A stretch of 64,000 nucleotides of DNA, from NCBI GenBank assembly GCA_945878865.1, contig CAMCUD010000011.1, forward strand, positions 1 to 64,000. Reading direction: 5' to 3'. The notes below the pieces were generated by a model. That model ran no database searches. It had not been told where the DNA came from and worked only from the letters and a program-made list of their open reading frames with translations. The DNA comes from Bifidobacterium breve. GTDB taxonomy: Bacteria > Actinomycetota > Thermoleophilia > Solirubrobacterales > Solirubrobacteraceae. A program made the position numbers and the translations under genes. Positions 31,745-40,979 of the stretch are shown here, piece after piece (the first letter of the stretch is position 1; each line of letters starts with the position of its first letter).

Positions 31745-32223
31745 CCGCCGGCCCGCTCGTCTGCCCGCGCTGCGCGACGGCGCAACCCGCCGACGAGCGG
31801 CTGTGCCCCGACTGCGGCCTGCCGCTCGTCCCGGCGGGCGGAGGCGAGGCGGACGTCACGCCCGCGCAGGCGCGGGCGCGCAAGATCAAGCCGTCGTACG
31901 CCGAAGGCGGTCTGGTGCGCGTCACGACGGCGGCGAACCTCGTCGAAGCCGAGTTCGTCCAGTCGCTCCTGCTGGAGGAGGGCATCCCCTCGACGCTGCG
32001 GCGGACCGCCGGGTTCGACGTGCCCGAGATGCTGGCGGCGGGCCCGCGCGACGTGCTCGTCCCGCTCGCGGGTCTGCAGGCGGCGCGCGAGATGCTGCTT
32101 GACGCCGGGCTGGCGAGCGCCGGCACCCGGCTCCTCTCTCCGGTGCAGCTCGCCGGCTGGCTGGTCCTCGCGCTCGGCCTCGGGGCCGCGCTGATCTGGG
32201 GCGGCACCGAGCTCGCCGGCTGA
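31741..32223 (+). CDS. Zinc-ribbon protein with DUF2007-like domain and C-terminal anchor
   Basis: A 160-residue protein. Residues 8-24 hold a zinc ribbon (CPRCATAQPADERLCPDCG). Residues about 55-120 resemble DUF2007, a small domain called putative signal transducing protein (VRVTTAANLVEAEFVQSLL and EEGIPSTLRR). The last 25 residues are a membrane helix (LAGWLVLALGLGAALIWGG), so it is tail-anchored and faces the cytoplasm. The GTG start overlaps the mec stop as GTGA, placing it at the end of the cysM operon. Its role in sulfur metabolism, if any, is unknown. Confidence 0.75.
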   Translation: MTAGPLVCPRCATAQPADERLCPDCGLPLVPAGGGEADVTPAQARARKIKPSYAEGGLVRVTTAANLVEAEFVQSLLLEEGIPSTLRRTAGFDVPEMLAAGPRDVLVPLAGLQAAREMLLDAGLASAGTRLLSPVQLAGWLVLALGLGAALIWGGTELAG

Positions 32224-32233
32224 GCGGCGCAGG

Positions 32234-32995
32234 TCAGCGCTCGGCGGCCTCTGCCAGCCGCGCGAGGTGGGCCCGCCACGTCCCGGCGGAGTGCATCACC
32301 GATCGGCCTCCGAACGCGGTACGCAGCCGTTCGTCGGCGGCGCGCGGCAGCGGCTCGCGCAGGAGCCTGCCGACCGCGGCCATGCCCTCCTCCCGGCGAA
32401 GAAGGTCCAGCACGGAGCCGCCGAGGAGAGGCGCATCGCCCCATCCGGGCGGGAAGTCCGGCTGGCTGGGCCCCGTCAGCCGCCGGCGGATGAGACCGCG
32501 CGCGTACGCGGTCTGCCCGGAGACGAGCTGCCCGGCGCCCCAGAGCAGCCACGCCCACTTCGGGCCGAGCAGCGCCCGGCGCGCGCGGAGTCTCGGGTTG
32601 GCCAGGCCGACCATCGCCTGCACGAGCAGCGCGGCCGGTGCGAGCCGCAGGAACTCACGTTCGTCGGGCCCCTCGTGGCTGGCGCGGTCGCGCAGCACGC
32701 GCGGCGCGAGGACGTGCACCGTGTGGCGCTGCGGCCAGCCGACGACGATCTTCCGAGCCGCGGGATGCGTCGCCGCGCGGACGATCGGCAGCAGCGGCTG
32801 GGCGAGGTCGAGCTGCAGCGGCGTGCCGTGCAGGACGAGGGCGATCTCGGCCGGCGGATCGATGTCCAGCAGCTCGGCGGTGTGCAGGCACAGCGCCTCG
32901 AGCTCGCCGACGAGGCGCTCGGCGTCACGGGTGTCGCGATCGTCGTGACGGGCCACGACGTGCGCCGAAGCGGTCTCGATCCAGGCGTCGGGCAC
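32234..32995 (-). CDS. Hypothetical protein, possibly a degenerate peptidase-fold protein
   Basis: A 253-residue protein that I do not recognise. It opens MPDAWIETASAHVVARHDD, then AERLVGELEALC and a strand EIALVLHGT, followed by helices with RHTVHVLAPRVL. This order (strands, helix, HTVHVL) recalls gluzincin-like peptidase-MA proteins, but no HExxH motif is present, so any such protein would be inactive. No signal peptide or clear membrane helix. The GTG start lacks a ribosome site and a TANNNT box. It is convergent with the zinc-ribbon gene and divergent from the CoA-transferase gene. Confidence 0.65.
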   Translation of the reverse strand: MPDAWIETASAHVVARHDDRDTRDAERLVGELEALCLHTAELLDIDPPAEIALVLHGTPLQLDLAQPLLPIVRAATHPAARKIVVGWPQRHTVHVLAPRVLRDRASHEGPDEREFLRLAPAALLVQAMVGLANPRLRARRALLGPKWAWLLWGAGQLVSGQTAYARGLIRRRLTGPSQPDFPPGWGDAPLLGGSVLDLLRREEGMAAVGRLLREPLPRAADERLRTAFGGRSVMHSAGTWRAHLARLAEAAER

Positions 32996-33053
32996 CGTCT
33001 CGTGTTCGAGATCTTGCCACGGGACCCTGCCGGCTGTGCTACCTCTGGAGGCC

Positions 33054-34334
33054 GTGGCCCGCCTTCCGACCGCCGTCCCGCCAGGCCGTGTGCTCGATCA
33101 CATCCCGCCCGGGGCGGACCTCATCGTGCCGATGGCGGCGGGAGAGCCCGTCGCCACGCTGGACGCGATCGAGGAGGCCGCGGAGACGCTGGAGGGCGTT
33201 CGGGTCCACCAGATGCACTGCCTGCGCGACCGGCCGTACCTGCACGGGGAGTTCGGTGACCGGCTGCGCCACGTCTCGTACTTCCTCTCGCACGTCACGC
33301 GGCCGGCGTTCCACGCGGGGACCATCGACTACGTCCCGACGAACTTCTCCGAGGTGCCTGCCGTCCTGCGCGATCACACGCGCATGCCGGTCCTCGTCGC
33401 GATGGCGAGCCCTCCCGATCAGCACGGGCTGTGTTCGCTCGGCACGAACGCCGAGTACGTCGCGCGCTTCATCGGGCGCGTCCCGGTCTTCCTGGAGATC
33501 AACCCGCAGATGCCGCGGTCGTTCGGCCTCAATCAGGTCCATCTCTCGCAGGTCGTGGGGTTCTGCGAGCACGAGACGGAGATGCCGGAGGTCACGCCGG
33601 CCGTGCCCGACGCCCGCGACCACGCGATCGGCGAGCTCATCGCCGCGCGGATCCCGGACGGGGCGACGGTGCAGACCGGGATCGGCGCGATCCCCAACGC
33701 CGTCCTGGAGGCGCTGCGCGACCATCGCGACCTCGGGATCCACACCGAGCTGCTGTCCGACGGCATCATCGACCTCGTCGAGCGCGGGGTGGTGACCGGC
33801 ATCTCCAAACGCCGCTGGCCGTACACCGTGGTCGCGACGTTCGCGCTGGGAACACGGCGGCTGTACGACTGGATGCACGACAACGCGGGTGTGCACATGC
33901 TGCCCGTCGACCTCGTCAACGATCCGCGGCGCATCGGCACCGAGCCGAACTTCGTCTCGATCAACGCGACGACCGAGGTCGACCTCTACGGCCAGTGCGC
34001 GTCGGAGACGGTCGCCGGGCGCTACTACTCGGGCTCAGGCGGCCAGGCGGACTTCGCGCGCGGCGCGATGTTCTCCGAGGGCGGGCGCGCGTTCGTCGTG
34101 CTGCACTCGACCACGCGTGACGGGCGCAGCCGCATCCGCCCGATCCTCACCCCCGGATCTGTGGTCACGACGCTGAAGAACACCGTCGACCACGTCGTCA
34201 CCGAGTACGGCGTCGCCGACCTGCGCGGCAGGACGATGGCCGAGCGCGCACGGGCGCTGATCGAGGTGGCCCACCCGGAGCATCGCGCGGACCTCGAGCG
34301 CGAGGCGCTCGAGTGGGACTTCTTCGCGCGTTAG
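33054..34334 (+). CDS. Acetyl-CoA hydrolase/4-hydroxybutyrate CoA-transferase family protein
   Basis: A roughly 426-residue class-I CoA-transferase of the acetyl-CoA hydrolase/4-hydroxybutyrate CoA-transferase type. Conserved segments are HVSYFLSHVTR, DYVPTNFSEVP, ATVQTGIGAIPNAVL, GIHTELLSDGIIDL and the catalytic-Glu region SINATTEVDLYGQCASE, plus YYSGSGGQADF. It moves CoA between small acids; the natural acid is unknown. The GTG at 33054 has TACCTCT about 8 nt upstream and a very close GGAGG; an in-frame GTG at 33036 is an alternative. Its stop interlocks with the convergent DUF1152 gene (TTAG). Confidence 0.9.
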   Translation: MARLPTAVPPGRVLDHIPPGADLIVPMAAGEPVATLDAIEEAAETLEGVRVHQMHCLRDRPYLHGEFGDRLRHVSYFLSHVTRPAFHAGTIDYVPTNFSEVPAVLRDHTRMPVLVAMASPPDQHGLCSLGTNAEYVARFIGRVPVFLEINPQMPRSFGLNQVHLSQVVGFCEHETEMPEVTPAVPDARDHAIGELIAARIPDGATVQTGIGAIPNAVLEALRDHRDLGIHTELLSDGIIDLVERGVVTGISKRRWPYTVVATFALGTRRLYDWMHDNAGVHMLPVDLVNDPRRIGTEPNFVSINATTEVDLYGQCASETVAGRYYSGSGGQADFARGAMFSEGGRAFVVLHSTTRDGRSRIRPILTPGSVVTTLKNTVDHVVTEYGVADLRGRTMAERARALIEVAHPEHRADLEREALEWDFFAR

Positions 34335-35254
34335 CCCGCCAGTTCGGTCTCGTAGTCGAGCTCCGTGCGGATGCCCTTCGCGCCGAGGAGCTCGTTGGCG
34401 TGTTGCAGCGACGTGGCGCCGCGGACGTGGGCGGCGCAACGCGCCGCGGACCCGATCGCCGTCGGGACGTCGAAGCCGAAGGCCAGCGCGGCCACGGGGG
34501 AGAGGTGCACCGTTCGGCGGCCGCCGCGGATCGGGATCGCCCCGGTGAGACCACGTGCGGCCCGCAGCGCGAGCGCGCTGGCCTCGGTCGGCACGTCGCG
34601 CGCGGCGGCTTCCACGCGATCGAGCAGCGCGGGTTCGAAGCCGACGGCGCCGCGTCCACCACCGGCGGCCGCGACCTCGGCGATCCGTGCGAGCACCTCG
34701 TCGTGATGCAGCTCACCGTCGCAGCCGGCGCCCACGACGACGCCGAGCGTGCGCACGCCGCCATCGACATGCTCGGCCGCCGCGAGGCAGACCGCGTCGG
34801 CGAGCGGGCTGGCGAGGCCATCCTCGTCCCCGTGGGCGAGGGCGTCGCCGCCGACGTCGACGAGCACGACGAGGTCGCAGTCGAGCCGGCGCGCCGCGTC
34901 GGCGAGGGCCGCGCCGAGCGGCCGGGGGCCGGGGTTCGGGTCGACGAGCAGCACGTGCTCGCCGGTCGCCTCCGCCAGATGGCTCTCGCAGAAGCGTGCG
35001 CCCTGCGGGCCGGCGGTGGCGGCGCCGGCCAGGGCGACGAGGTCGTTCAGCGGCGTGGCATCACGGATCTCGTCGAGGCGCCGGGCGCCCGGCAGCGGGT
35101 CGATCGGGCGGCGCTCCCAGGTGATCCCGCCGGCGTGGGCGGGCGTGCCGAGCTGCCGGGCGATCTCCGCGACGGCGAAGGCGCCGACGCAGTCTCCGCC
35201 GCCGCCGATGCCCAGGCACAAGGCGCCCCGGGCATCGGCGAGGGCGGTCAGCAT
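34331..35254 (-). CDS. DUF1152-type protein
   Basis: A 307-residue protein that fits DUF1152: glycine-rich opening LCLGIGGGGDCVGAFAVAE, then GGITWERRPIDPLPGARRLDEI, a VLLVDPNPGPRPLG strand and LVVLVDVGGDALAHGDEDGLASPLAD. The Rossmann-like beta/alpha pattern with GGGGD and DVGGD loops suggests nucleotide or sugar-phosphate binding. No reaction is established that I know of. It follows a DUF1802 gene on the same strand after 16 nt and is probably co-transcribed with it. Confidence 0.75.
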   Translation of the reverse strand: MLTALADARGALCLGIGGGGDCVGAFAVAEIARQLGTPAHAGGITWERRPIDPLPGARRLDEIRDATPLNDLVALAGAATAGPQGARFCESHLAEATGEHVLLVDPNPGPRPLGAALADAARRLDCDLVVLVDVGGDALAHGDEDGLASPLADAVCLAAAEHVDGGVRTLGVVVGAGCDGELHHDEVLARIAEVAAAGGGRGAVGFEPALLDRVEAAARDVPTEASALALRAARGLTGAIPIRGGRRTVHLSPVAALAFGFDVPTAIGSAARCAAHVRGATSLQHANELLGAKGIRTELDYETELAG

Positions 35255-35270
35255 GTCGACGTCGCGGGGA

Positions 35271-35900
35271 CTACGCGAACGCCGGGACGGCGCCGCGGCA
35301 GATCGCCTCGATCTCCGCCGCCGCGCGCTCGAACTCGTCGTCGGCGAGCACCGGGGTGCCCTCGAACGGCAGGTCGCGCTGGATCGTGACCCACGACCGG
35401 CATCCGCCGTACTCGTCCTTCACGCGCACCGTGACGGGGCGCGGGATGCGGTAGGTCCGCAGCAGGACGACGTGGAGCGGGTGGCGCGGCTTCCAGGCCA
35501 GGCGCTCACGGGCGTAGTCCGGCGTCCACACGTAGAACGGGGACAGGCCGTCGAGCGCCCGCGGGTCCGTGATCGTGAAGTGCCCGGCGACCTCGGCCCA
35601 GGCCCGGACGCGCACGCGGTCAGGCTGGGCGATGCCGCCGTCCTGCGTGAGCGCCTCGACCGGCGGATCGCCGTCGGGCCAGACACCCTCCTCGAGCGCT
35701 CGGGACAGCTCGGGCTGGTGGGACTCCCGCACGAGGTTGTTGCGCTGATGGTCGAACGTGGGATAGAGGAAGAAGCGGTCGTGCTCGAGCGCGAAGTCGC
35801 GACCCGGCTCGCGGATCCCGCCCTTGCGGAGCGTGAGCAGCTGCTCACCCTCTGCGAGCGCACGGACGGTGACCGCCCATTCCTTGAAGGCAATCGGCAT
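35271..35900 (-). CDS. DUF1802-family protein
   Basis: A 209-residue protein resembling DUF1802: FKEWAVTVRALAEGEQLLTLRKGGIRE at the start, then DRFFLYPTFDHQRNNLV and HPLHVVLLRTYRI in the middle. The family function is unknown; several members sit near restriction or phage-like genes, but nothing of that kind is here. The ATG at 35900 is the natural start of the conserved part. The 155 bp upstream contain a minus-strand TTTGGA and TAGGTT with 18-bp spacing that could be -35 and -10. Confidence 0.75.
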   Translation of the reverse strand: MPIAFKEWAVTVRALAEGEQLLTLRKGGIREPGRDFALEHDRFFLYPTFDHQRNNLVRESHQPELSRALEEGVWPDGDPPVEALTQDGGIAQPDRVRVRAWAEVAGHFTITDPRALDGLSPFYVWTPDYARERLAWKPRHPLHVVLLRTYRIPRPVTVRVKDEYGGCRSWVTIQRDLPFEGTPVLADDEFERAAAEIEAICRGAVPAFA

Positions 35901-36055
35901 AGGGGAAGGAGACCTGCTGGTTGACGTAAGAAGTCCCGCCGCGAGACCGCAAGTTGACGGCCTGGTCGACGGGAGGGATTCGGAACCTAGCGCAGATCTG
36001 GACAAACTCCAAACGGTTCCGGCCGAACGTCCGGGTGGTGGCCTCAGCCTTTTTG
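35901..36055 (-). promoter_or_regulatory. Intergenic region with candidate promoter for the DUF1802 gene
   Basis: This 155-bp gap has a minus-strand pair TTTGGA and TAGGTT spaced 18 bp, a reasonable SigA-type promoter leaving a leader of about 80 nt. A CTTTTT run lies near 36047-36052. No open frame or strong dyad was seen. Confidence 0.35.
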
Positions 36056-36958
36056 CTATACGCGCCGGCCGGCGCGGTCCTCGACGGCCTCCAGCAGGGC
36101 CGCGAAGTCCGCCTGTCCCAGGCCTTTCTCGGCGCCGGCGGCGAGGAGGTCGCGGGCGTGGTCGGCGCTCGGAAATGGCACGCCGGCGCTCGCCGCCTCG
36201 TCGAGGCAGAAGCGGACGTCCTTGAGCATGTGCTCGAGCTTGAAGAGCGTCGTCCAGTCGTGCGCGCGCATCGGGCCGGCCTTGAGGCCGAGCATCGCCG
36301 AGCCGCCTGATCCCGCGCCGACGACCTGCTCGAACGCGTCAAGGTCGAGGCCCGCGGCGCTGGCGACGACGAGCGCCTCGGCGAGCACCGACGCGTTGGC
36401 GGCGGCCATCGCGTTGTTGATGACCTTCAGCGTCTCGCCGGATCCCAGCGCTCCGACGTGGACGACCAGCCCGCCCATGACGTCGAGCGCCGGGCGGACC
36501 CGGGCGACGTCCTCGGCGTCACCGCCGCACATGATCGTCAGCGTGCCGTCCGCGGCCTTCGGCGACGAGCCGGTGACGGGCGCGTCGACGAAGCGGATGC
36601 CGCGGGCGGCCAGCTCATCGCCGATCGCGGTCGTGTCCGCGGGCGCGATCGTGGACATGTCGACGCACAGGAGCCCCGCGCGGGCGCCGTGGATCGCGCC
36701 CTCGGGGCCGAGGAGCACCTCGCGCACCTGCGCGCCGTCGACGACCATCGTGATGAGGACGTCGCAGGCGGCAGCGAGGGCGGCGGGGGTCTCGGCGTGC
36801 GCGGCGCCGTGCTCGGCGGCCCACGCCTCGGCCTTCCCGGGCGTGTACGTCGCCACCGTGAGCGCGAAGCCGGCGCGGGCCAGGTTCGCGGCCATCCGCG
36901 AGCCCATGATGCCGAGGCCGTAGAAGCCGATGGACGGGTGCGTATCAGGGCTGGCCAT
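36056..36958 (-). CDS. 3-hydroxyisobutyrate dehydrogenase-family oxidoreductase
   Basis: A 300-residue beta-hydroxyacid dehydrogenase. The dinucleotide motif is GFYGLGIMGSRMAANL near the start, the substrate motif DAPVTGSSPKA is near residue 120, and the catalytic Lys is in GETLKVINNAM near residue 170. A typical GLKAGPMRAHDWTTLF segment follows. It reduces or oxidises short hydroxy or semialdehyde acids such as tartronate semialdehyde or 3-hydroxyisobutyrate; the exact one is unknown. The ATG at 36958 has GGAGG 8 nt upstream. It overlaps the hyuB gene end by 14 bases, so it belongs to the hyuA-hyuB operon. Confidence 0.92.
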   Translation of the reverse strand: MASPDTHPSIGFYGLGIMGSRMAANLARAGFALTVATYTPGKAEAWAAEHGAAHAETPAALAAACDVLITMVVDGAQVREVLLGPEGAIHGARAGLLCVDMSTIAPADTTAIGDELAARGIRFVDAPVTGSSPKAADGTLTIMCGGDAEDVARVRPALDVMGGLVVHVGALGSGETLKVINNAMAAANASVLAEALVVASAAGLDLDAFEQVVGAGSGGSAMLGLKAGPMRAHDWTTLFKLEHMLKDVRFCLDEAASAGVPFPSADHARDLLAAGAEKGLGQADFAALLEAVEDRAGRRV

Positions 36959-38435
36959 GGCCGCCACCTCCGGGGGTCTCGAGACGAAGTCGCTGCCCCG
37001 GCACCAGCTCGCCGGTGGCCTTGGGCGGAAGCTCCACGCCGTCGAGGAGGTTCCGCCCCCTCGCGCCGGGCGCGCCGCCGTCAGCGCCCGGTGGCGCGTG
37101 GCGCCGGCGCTCGGTCAGCAGCGAGTAGGTCATGGGCGTGAGCGCCTCGAGCTCGCGCGTGACGCCGTCCCCACCGCGGGTCGCGCCCGCCCCGCCCGAA
37201 CCGCGGCGGATGGCGTACTCGACGACCCGCACCGGGAACTCGAGCTCCAGCGCCTCCACCGGCGTGTTCAGCGTGTTCGACATCGCCACGTGGACGCCGC
37301 TGGGGCCGTCGGCGTCCGGGCATGCGCCCTGGCCGCCGCCGAGCGTCTCGTAGTAGGTGAAGTCGTCGCTGCCGAGGGTGAGGTTGTTCATCGTGCCCTG
37401 GCCGAGCGCCCGGCCGAACGCGGCCATCACGAGGTCGGCGACCCGCGAGGACGTCTCCACATTGCCGCCGACGACCGCGTGGGGAGGCGTGGCGTGCAGG
37501 AGGCAGCCCTCGGGGGCGATGACCTCGATCGGCCGGTGCGCGCCCGCGTTCGGCGGGACGTCGGGGTCGGTGAGCACGCGGACGGCGAAGTAGGCGGCGC
37601 TGCGCGTCACCGACGACGGGCAGTTGAGGTTGCCCCCGTGCTGCGGCGCCGTCCCCGTGAAGTCGAGGACGAGGCGGTCGCCGTCCACGGTGGCGGCAAG
37701 GCGCAGCTCCAGGTCGCCCTCGCGCGCCTCGAGGACGTCGACCGCGAGGCGGGTGCCGTCGGGCAGCTCGGCCAGGCACGCGCGGGTCCGGCGCTCGGCG
37801 TAGTCCAGGACGGCGTCGGTGGCGGCGCGCAGCTGGCCCGGGCCGAGGCGCGCGGCCAGCTCGCCGAGCCGTCTGGCGCCCGCCCGGTTGGCCGCCCGCT
37901 GGGCGCGCAGGTCGGCGCGGCGCTGCGCGGGCTGGCGCATCTGCGCGACGAGCTCCTCGAGCGTGGCGTCGTCGAGCACCCGGGGCGGGATGACGACGCC
38001 CTCCTCGGCCAGCGTCGTCGAATCCGCGGGCATCGAGCCCGGCACCCGGCCGCCGACGTCGGCGTGGTGCGCGCGGCTCGCGGCGAAACCGACGAGCACG
38101 CGCTCGTGGTGCACCGGCGTGACGACCGTGATGTCGGGCAGGTGGGTGCCGCCGCGGTAGGGGTCGTTCACGATCCAGTCGGCGGTCGCGGTGCGCGCGC
38201 CGGGCTCGGCGAGGATCGCGGCGACCGCGTCGGGCATGGCCCCGAGGTGGACGGGGATGTGCTCGGCCTGCATGACCATCTGGCCGTCGGCGTCGAAGAG
38301 CGCGGTCGAGCAATCGCGGCGTTCCTTGATGTTCGCCGAGTGCGCGCTGCGCACCAGGACGGCGCCCATCTCGTCGCACGCGGCGCGCAGTGCGCCGGTG
38401 ACGACCTGCAGATCGATCGCGTCGAGGTCGCTCAC
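36945..38435 (-). CDS. hyuB: Hydantoinase B/oxoprolinase family protein
   Basis: A 496-residue HyuB-type subunit. Family blocks are visible: EVVTGAL-like opening, SANIKERRDCSTALFDADGQMVMQAEHIPVHLG (shown here by its ends SANIKERRDC and EHIPVHLG), NDPYRGGTHLPDITVV, VETSSRVADLV near residue 340 and GSGGAGATRGGDGVTRE near residue 420. With HyuA it forms an ATP-dependent hydantoinase, oxoprolinase or acetone/acetophenone-carboxylase-like complex. It overlaps hyuA by ATGA and the dehydrogenase gene by 14 bases. Substrate unresolved. Confidence 0.9.
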   Translation of the reverse strand: MSDLDAIDLQVVTGALRAACDEMGAVLVRSAHSANIKERRDCSTALFDADGQMVMQAEHIPVHLGAMPDAVAAILAEPGARTATADWIVNDPYRGGTHLPDITVVTPVHHERVLVGFAASRAHHADVGGRVPGSMPADSTTLAEEGVVIPPRVLDDATLEELVAQMRQPAQRRADLRAQRAANRAGARRLGELAARLGPGQLRAATDAVLDYAERRTRACLAELPDGTRLAVDVLEAREGDLELRLAATVDGDRLVLDFTGTAPQHGGNLNCPSSVTRSAAYFAVRVLTDPDVPPNAGAHRPIEVIAPEGCLLHATPPHAVVGGNVETSSRVADLVMAAFGRALGQGTMNNLTLGSDDFTYYETLGGGQGACPDADGPSGVHVAMSNTLNTPVEALELEFPVRVVEYAIRRGSGGAGATRGGDGVTRELEALTPMTYSLLTERRRHAPPGADGGAPGARGRNLLDGVELPPKATGELVPGQRLRLETPGGGGHGQP

Positions 38436-40414
38436 GATGCTCGCTCTCGCTGCAGGACGAGGGTGCCGTCGCGATCGACGGCGCCGCCCCAGCCGGGCGG
38501 CACGACGACCGTCGCCTCGCCCAGCTCGCAGACCGCCGGGCCGGCGACCTCCATCCCCGGCGGGAGGTCGCCGGTGAGGATCTCGGCGTCGTGGGCGACG
38601 CCGTCGAACATCACGGTGCGGTGCGAGCGGGCAGGCGGCGCGGCGGCGCCGGCGGTGAGGTCCACGGCGGGGCCGGCGACGATCGCGGTGGCCCGGACGG
38701 TGACGAGCTCGAAGGCGGTGGCTGGGTCGGCGAACCCGTAGCGGTCCTCGTGCGCCGCGTCCAAGGCGTCGCGCAGCGCGCGGACGGTCGGCGCGGGGAG
38801 GGGGCCGACGGTCAGCTCGTGCGCCTGCCCGGCGTACCTCGCGGCGAACACCACGCGGATCTCCGGGGCGGGTTCGCCGAGCGCGTCGCGCGCGAGCGCC
38901 GCGACGCTCTCCGTCGCGTCATGCAGCGCGTCGTCGGTGAGCGTGTCGCCGCGCAGCATGACCGTCCGCTGCTCGGTGGCCCGGCGGTCCGCGGCCGCGA
39001 GACCGAGGGCGCTGAGCACGCCGCCCGCCCGGGGGACGAGCACGGTGCGCATCGCGAGTTCCTCGGCGAGCGCGCACGCGTGAAGCGGCCCAGCGCCGCC
39101 GAAGGCCAGGAGCGCGTACCCGCGGGGATCGACGCCGCGCTCGACGGTCATCACTCGCAGCGCGCGCACCATCTCGGCGTTGGCGACCCGCACGATGCCC
39201 TCCGCGCAGGCGAGGCGATCGAGGCCGAGCTGTGCGGCGAGCCGGTCGATCGCCGCCTCGGCGGCCGCGCGGTCGAGCGTGAGGCCGCCGGCGAGCTGCG
39301 CGCCGCCGATCCGGCCGAGAACCACGTTCGCGTCGGTGACGGCCGGCTCGGTCCCGCCGCGGCCGTAACACGCCGGCCCGGGCACGGCCCCCGCAGATCG
39401 CGGGCCGACGCGCAGCGCGCCGCCGGGATCGCGCCAGCCGAGCGATCCGCCGCCGGCGCCGACGGTGTGGATGTCGACCATCGGCAGGGCGACGCTGCGA
39501 CCGGCGATCTCACGTCCGTCGGTCTGCCGGGCCTCGCCGCCCTCGACGACGCAGACGTCACAGGAGGTGCCGCCCATGTCGAAGCACACGAGATCGGCGT
39601 GCTCGCCGCGGGCGGCGATGAGCGTCGCTGCCGCAGCGCCGCCGGCCGGGCCGCTGAGCACGGTCAGCGCCGCGTGCTGCGCCGCGCGCGCCGCGTCGGT
39701 CAGGCCGCCGCTGGACTGCATGATCCGGACGGGCGGAAGACCGGCGTCCCGGGAATGGTGGGCGAGGCGCGCGAGGTAGGCGGCGAGCAGCGGTGAGAGG
39801 CCGGCGTCGATCTCCGTGGTGGCGGCGCGCTCGTACTCGCGGAACGTGCCGACGACCTCGTGCGAGAGCGAGACGTGGACACCGGGCAGCGCGTCGGCGA
39901 GGGCGTCGGCGATCGCCCGCTCGTGCGCGGGGTGGCGGTCGGCGTGCAGGAGCACGACGGCCACCGCCTCGGGCCTGTGGGCGGCCACCTCCCGCGCGAC
40001 CGCGTCGGGGTCCTCGAGCGCGCGCAGCACCCCGCCCGGGCCCATGCGCTCCGGCGCGGGGACGCGGCGCTCGGCCGGGGTGAGCGGCGCCGGGCGCGCG
40101 GCGCACAGGCGATAGAGGTCAGGCCGCGCTTGGCGGCCGAGTTCCACGACGTCGGTGAACCCCTCGGTCGCGACGAGCACCGTGCGGGCGGCCTCGCCCT
40201 CCAGCAGCGCGTTGGTCGCGACGGTCATGCCGTGGGCGAACCGCGTCACCTCCGCGGGCGAGACCCCGGCCCGTTCCAGAACGGCGGCGACCGCGTCCAT
40301 GACGCCGCGCGACTGGTCGTCCGGCGTGCTCGAGGACTTCGCGGTGACGATGCGGTCCCCGTCGGCGAGGACCGCGTCGGTGAACGTGCCGCCGACGTCG
40401 ACGCCGAGCAGCAT
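38432..40414 (-). CDS. hyuA: Hydantoinase A/oxoprolinase family protein
   Basis: A 660-residue HyuA-type subunit with an ASKHA-type ATP domain. The first phosphate motif is GVDVGGTFTDAVL at residues 4-16, then TVATNALLEG, RIMQSSGGL, VLSGPAGGAAA near residue 240 and CFDMGGTSCDVCV. The C-terminal domain has LAFGGAGPLHACALAEEL. It activates a cyclic imide or similar carbonyl substrate with ATP for its HyuB partner encoded next. No transporter or carbamoylase is adjacent, so hydantoin use is not implied. It is first in the minus-strand operon hyuA-hyuB-dehydrogenase. Confidence 0.92.
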   Translation of the reverse strand: MLLGVDVGGTFTDAVLADGDRIVTAKSSSTPDDQSRGVMDAVAAVLERAGVSPAEVTRFAHGMTVATNALLEGEAARTVLVATEGFTDVVELGRQARPDLYRLCAARPAPLTPAERRVPAPERMGPGGVLRALEDPDAVAREVAAHRPEAVAVVLLHADRHPAHERAIADALADALPGVHVSLSHEVVGTFREYERAATTEIDAGLSPLLAAYLARLAHHSRDAGLPPVRIMQSSGGLTDAARAAQHAALTVLSGPAGGAAAATLIAARGEHADLVCFDMGGTSCDVCVVEGGEARQTDGREIAGRSVALPMVDIHTVGAGGGSLGWRDPGGALRVGPRSAGAVPGPACYGRGGTEPAVTDANVVLGRIGGAQLAGGLTLDRAAAEAAIDRLAAQLGLDRLACAEGIVRVANAEMVRALRVMTVERGVDPRGYALLAFGGAGPLHACALAEELAMRTVLVPRAGGVLSALGLAAADRRATEQRTVMLRGDTLTDDALHDATESVAALARDALGEPAPEIRVVFAARYAGQAHELTVGPLPAPTVRALRDALDAAHEDRYGFADPATAFELVTVRATAIVAGPAVDLTAGAAAPPARSHRTVMFDGVAHDAEILTGDLPPGMEVAGPAVCELGEATVVVPPGWGGAVDRDGTLVLQRERAS

Positions 40415-40458
40415 TCAGGCGGCCGTTCGGGGCGTGGACGTCACGCCCCGAAGGCTAG

Positions 40459-40893
40459 TCAGGCAGCGGCGGCGAGGCGTTCCAGATCCTCGGTGTCCGC
40501 CAGGTGCTGATGCGACGGGCAGTACCCGTTGGATGCGAGCGGCAGCCGGCGGCAGGGGGTCCCGCGACGTGTGGTCGCACGACACTGCAGCGGATTGCCG
40601 TTGACGTCATAGCCCTGCACCGGCTGCTTCGACAGCCAGTCGGATGCGAGCGCGACGTACGACTCGACGATGTGCCACACCCGCTCCTGGCATCCCATGG
40701 GGAAGTAGGGGCGGACATCCGCGAAAAGCGTGCGGGCGGGGCGACGGAAGTAATGCCGATCCGTGGCCAGACGCTCGATGGTCTGTTCGCAGGCGTGCAG
40801 GACTTCGGCGTGGGCGTGTGAGACGTCTTCGCCCGCGACGGGGCGAATGTCTCGGCTGAGCTCGCGGTAGATCGCGCGGCTGAACTGGTACAC
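40459..40893 (-). CDS. Hypothetical protein with C-terminal Cys/His zinc motif
   Basis: A 144-residue protein that I do not recognise. The first 90 residues are helical (MYQFSRAIYRELSRDI, AEVLHACEQTIERLATD). The end carries CRATTRRGTPCRRLPLASNG followed by YCPSHQH, a C-x9-C-x10-C-x2-H arrangement that should bind zinc. Similar short tails occur in small phage- or mobile-element-associated proteins, though I cannot confirm a relationship. The GTG start has GGAGGAGG upstream. The upstream region is more AT-rich than its surroundings and holds two dyads, which hints at acquired DNA under tight control. Confidence 0.7.
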   Translation of the reverse strand: MYQFSRAIYRELSRDIRPVAGEDVSHAHAEVLHACEQTIERLATDRHYFRRPARTLFADVRPYFPMGCQERVWHIVESYVALASDWLSKQPVQGYDVNGNPLQCRATTRRGTPCRRLPLASNGYCPSHQHLADTEDLERLAAAA

Positions 40894-40919
40894 GACGACC
40901 CTGGCCTCCTCCGGTCAGG

Positions 40920-40932
40920 TCCCCAATGGGGA
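40920..40932. promoter_or_regulatory. Dyad in leader of the zinc-motif protein
   Basis: TCCCCA-A-TGGGGA is a perfect 6-1-6 palindrome about 27 nt upstream of the GTG start on the minus strand. It lies between the ribosome site and the candidate promoter, where a repressor or translational control protein could bind. Confidence 0.45.
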
Positions 40933-40979
40933 TGTGGGGGACTCGTCACACATGATGTGGCGACTATGTGGAATTTGAA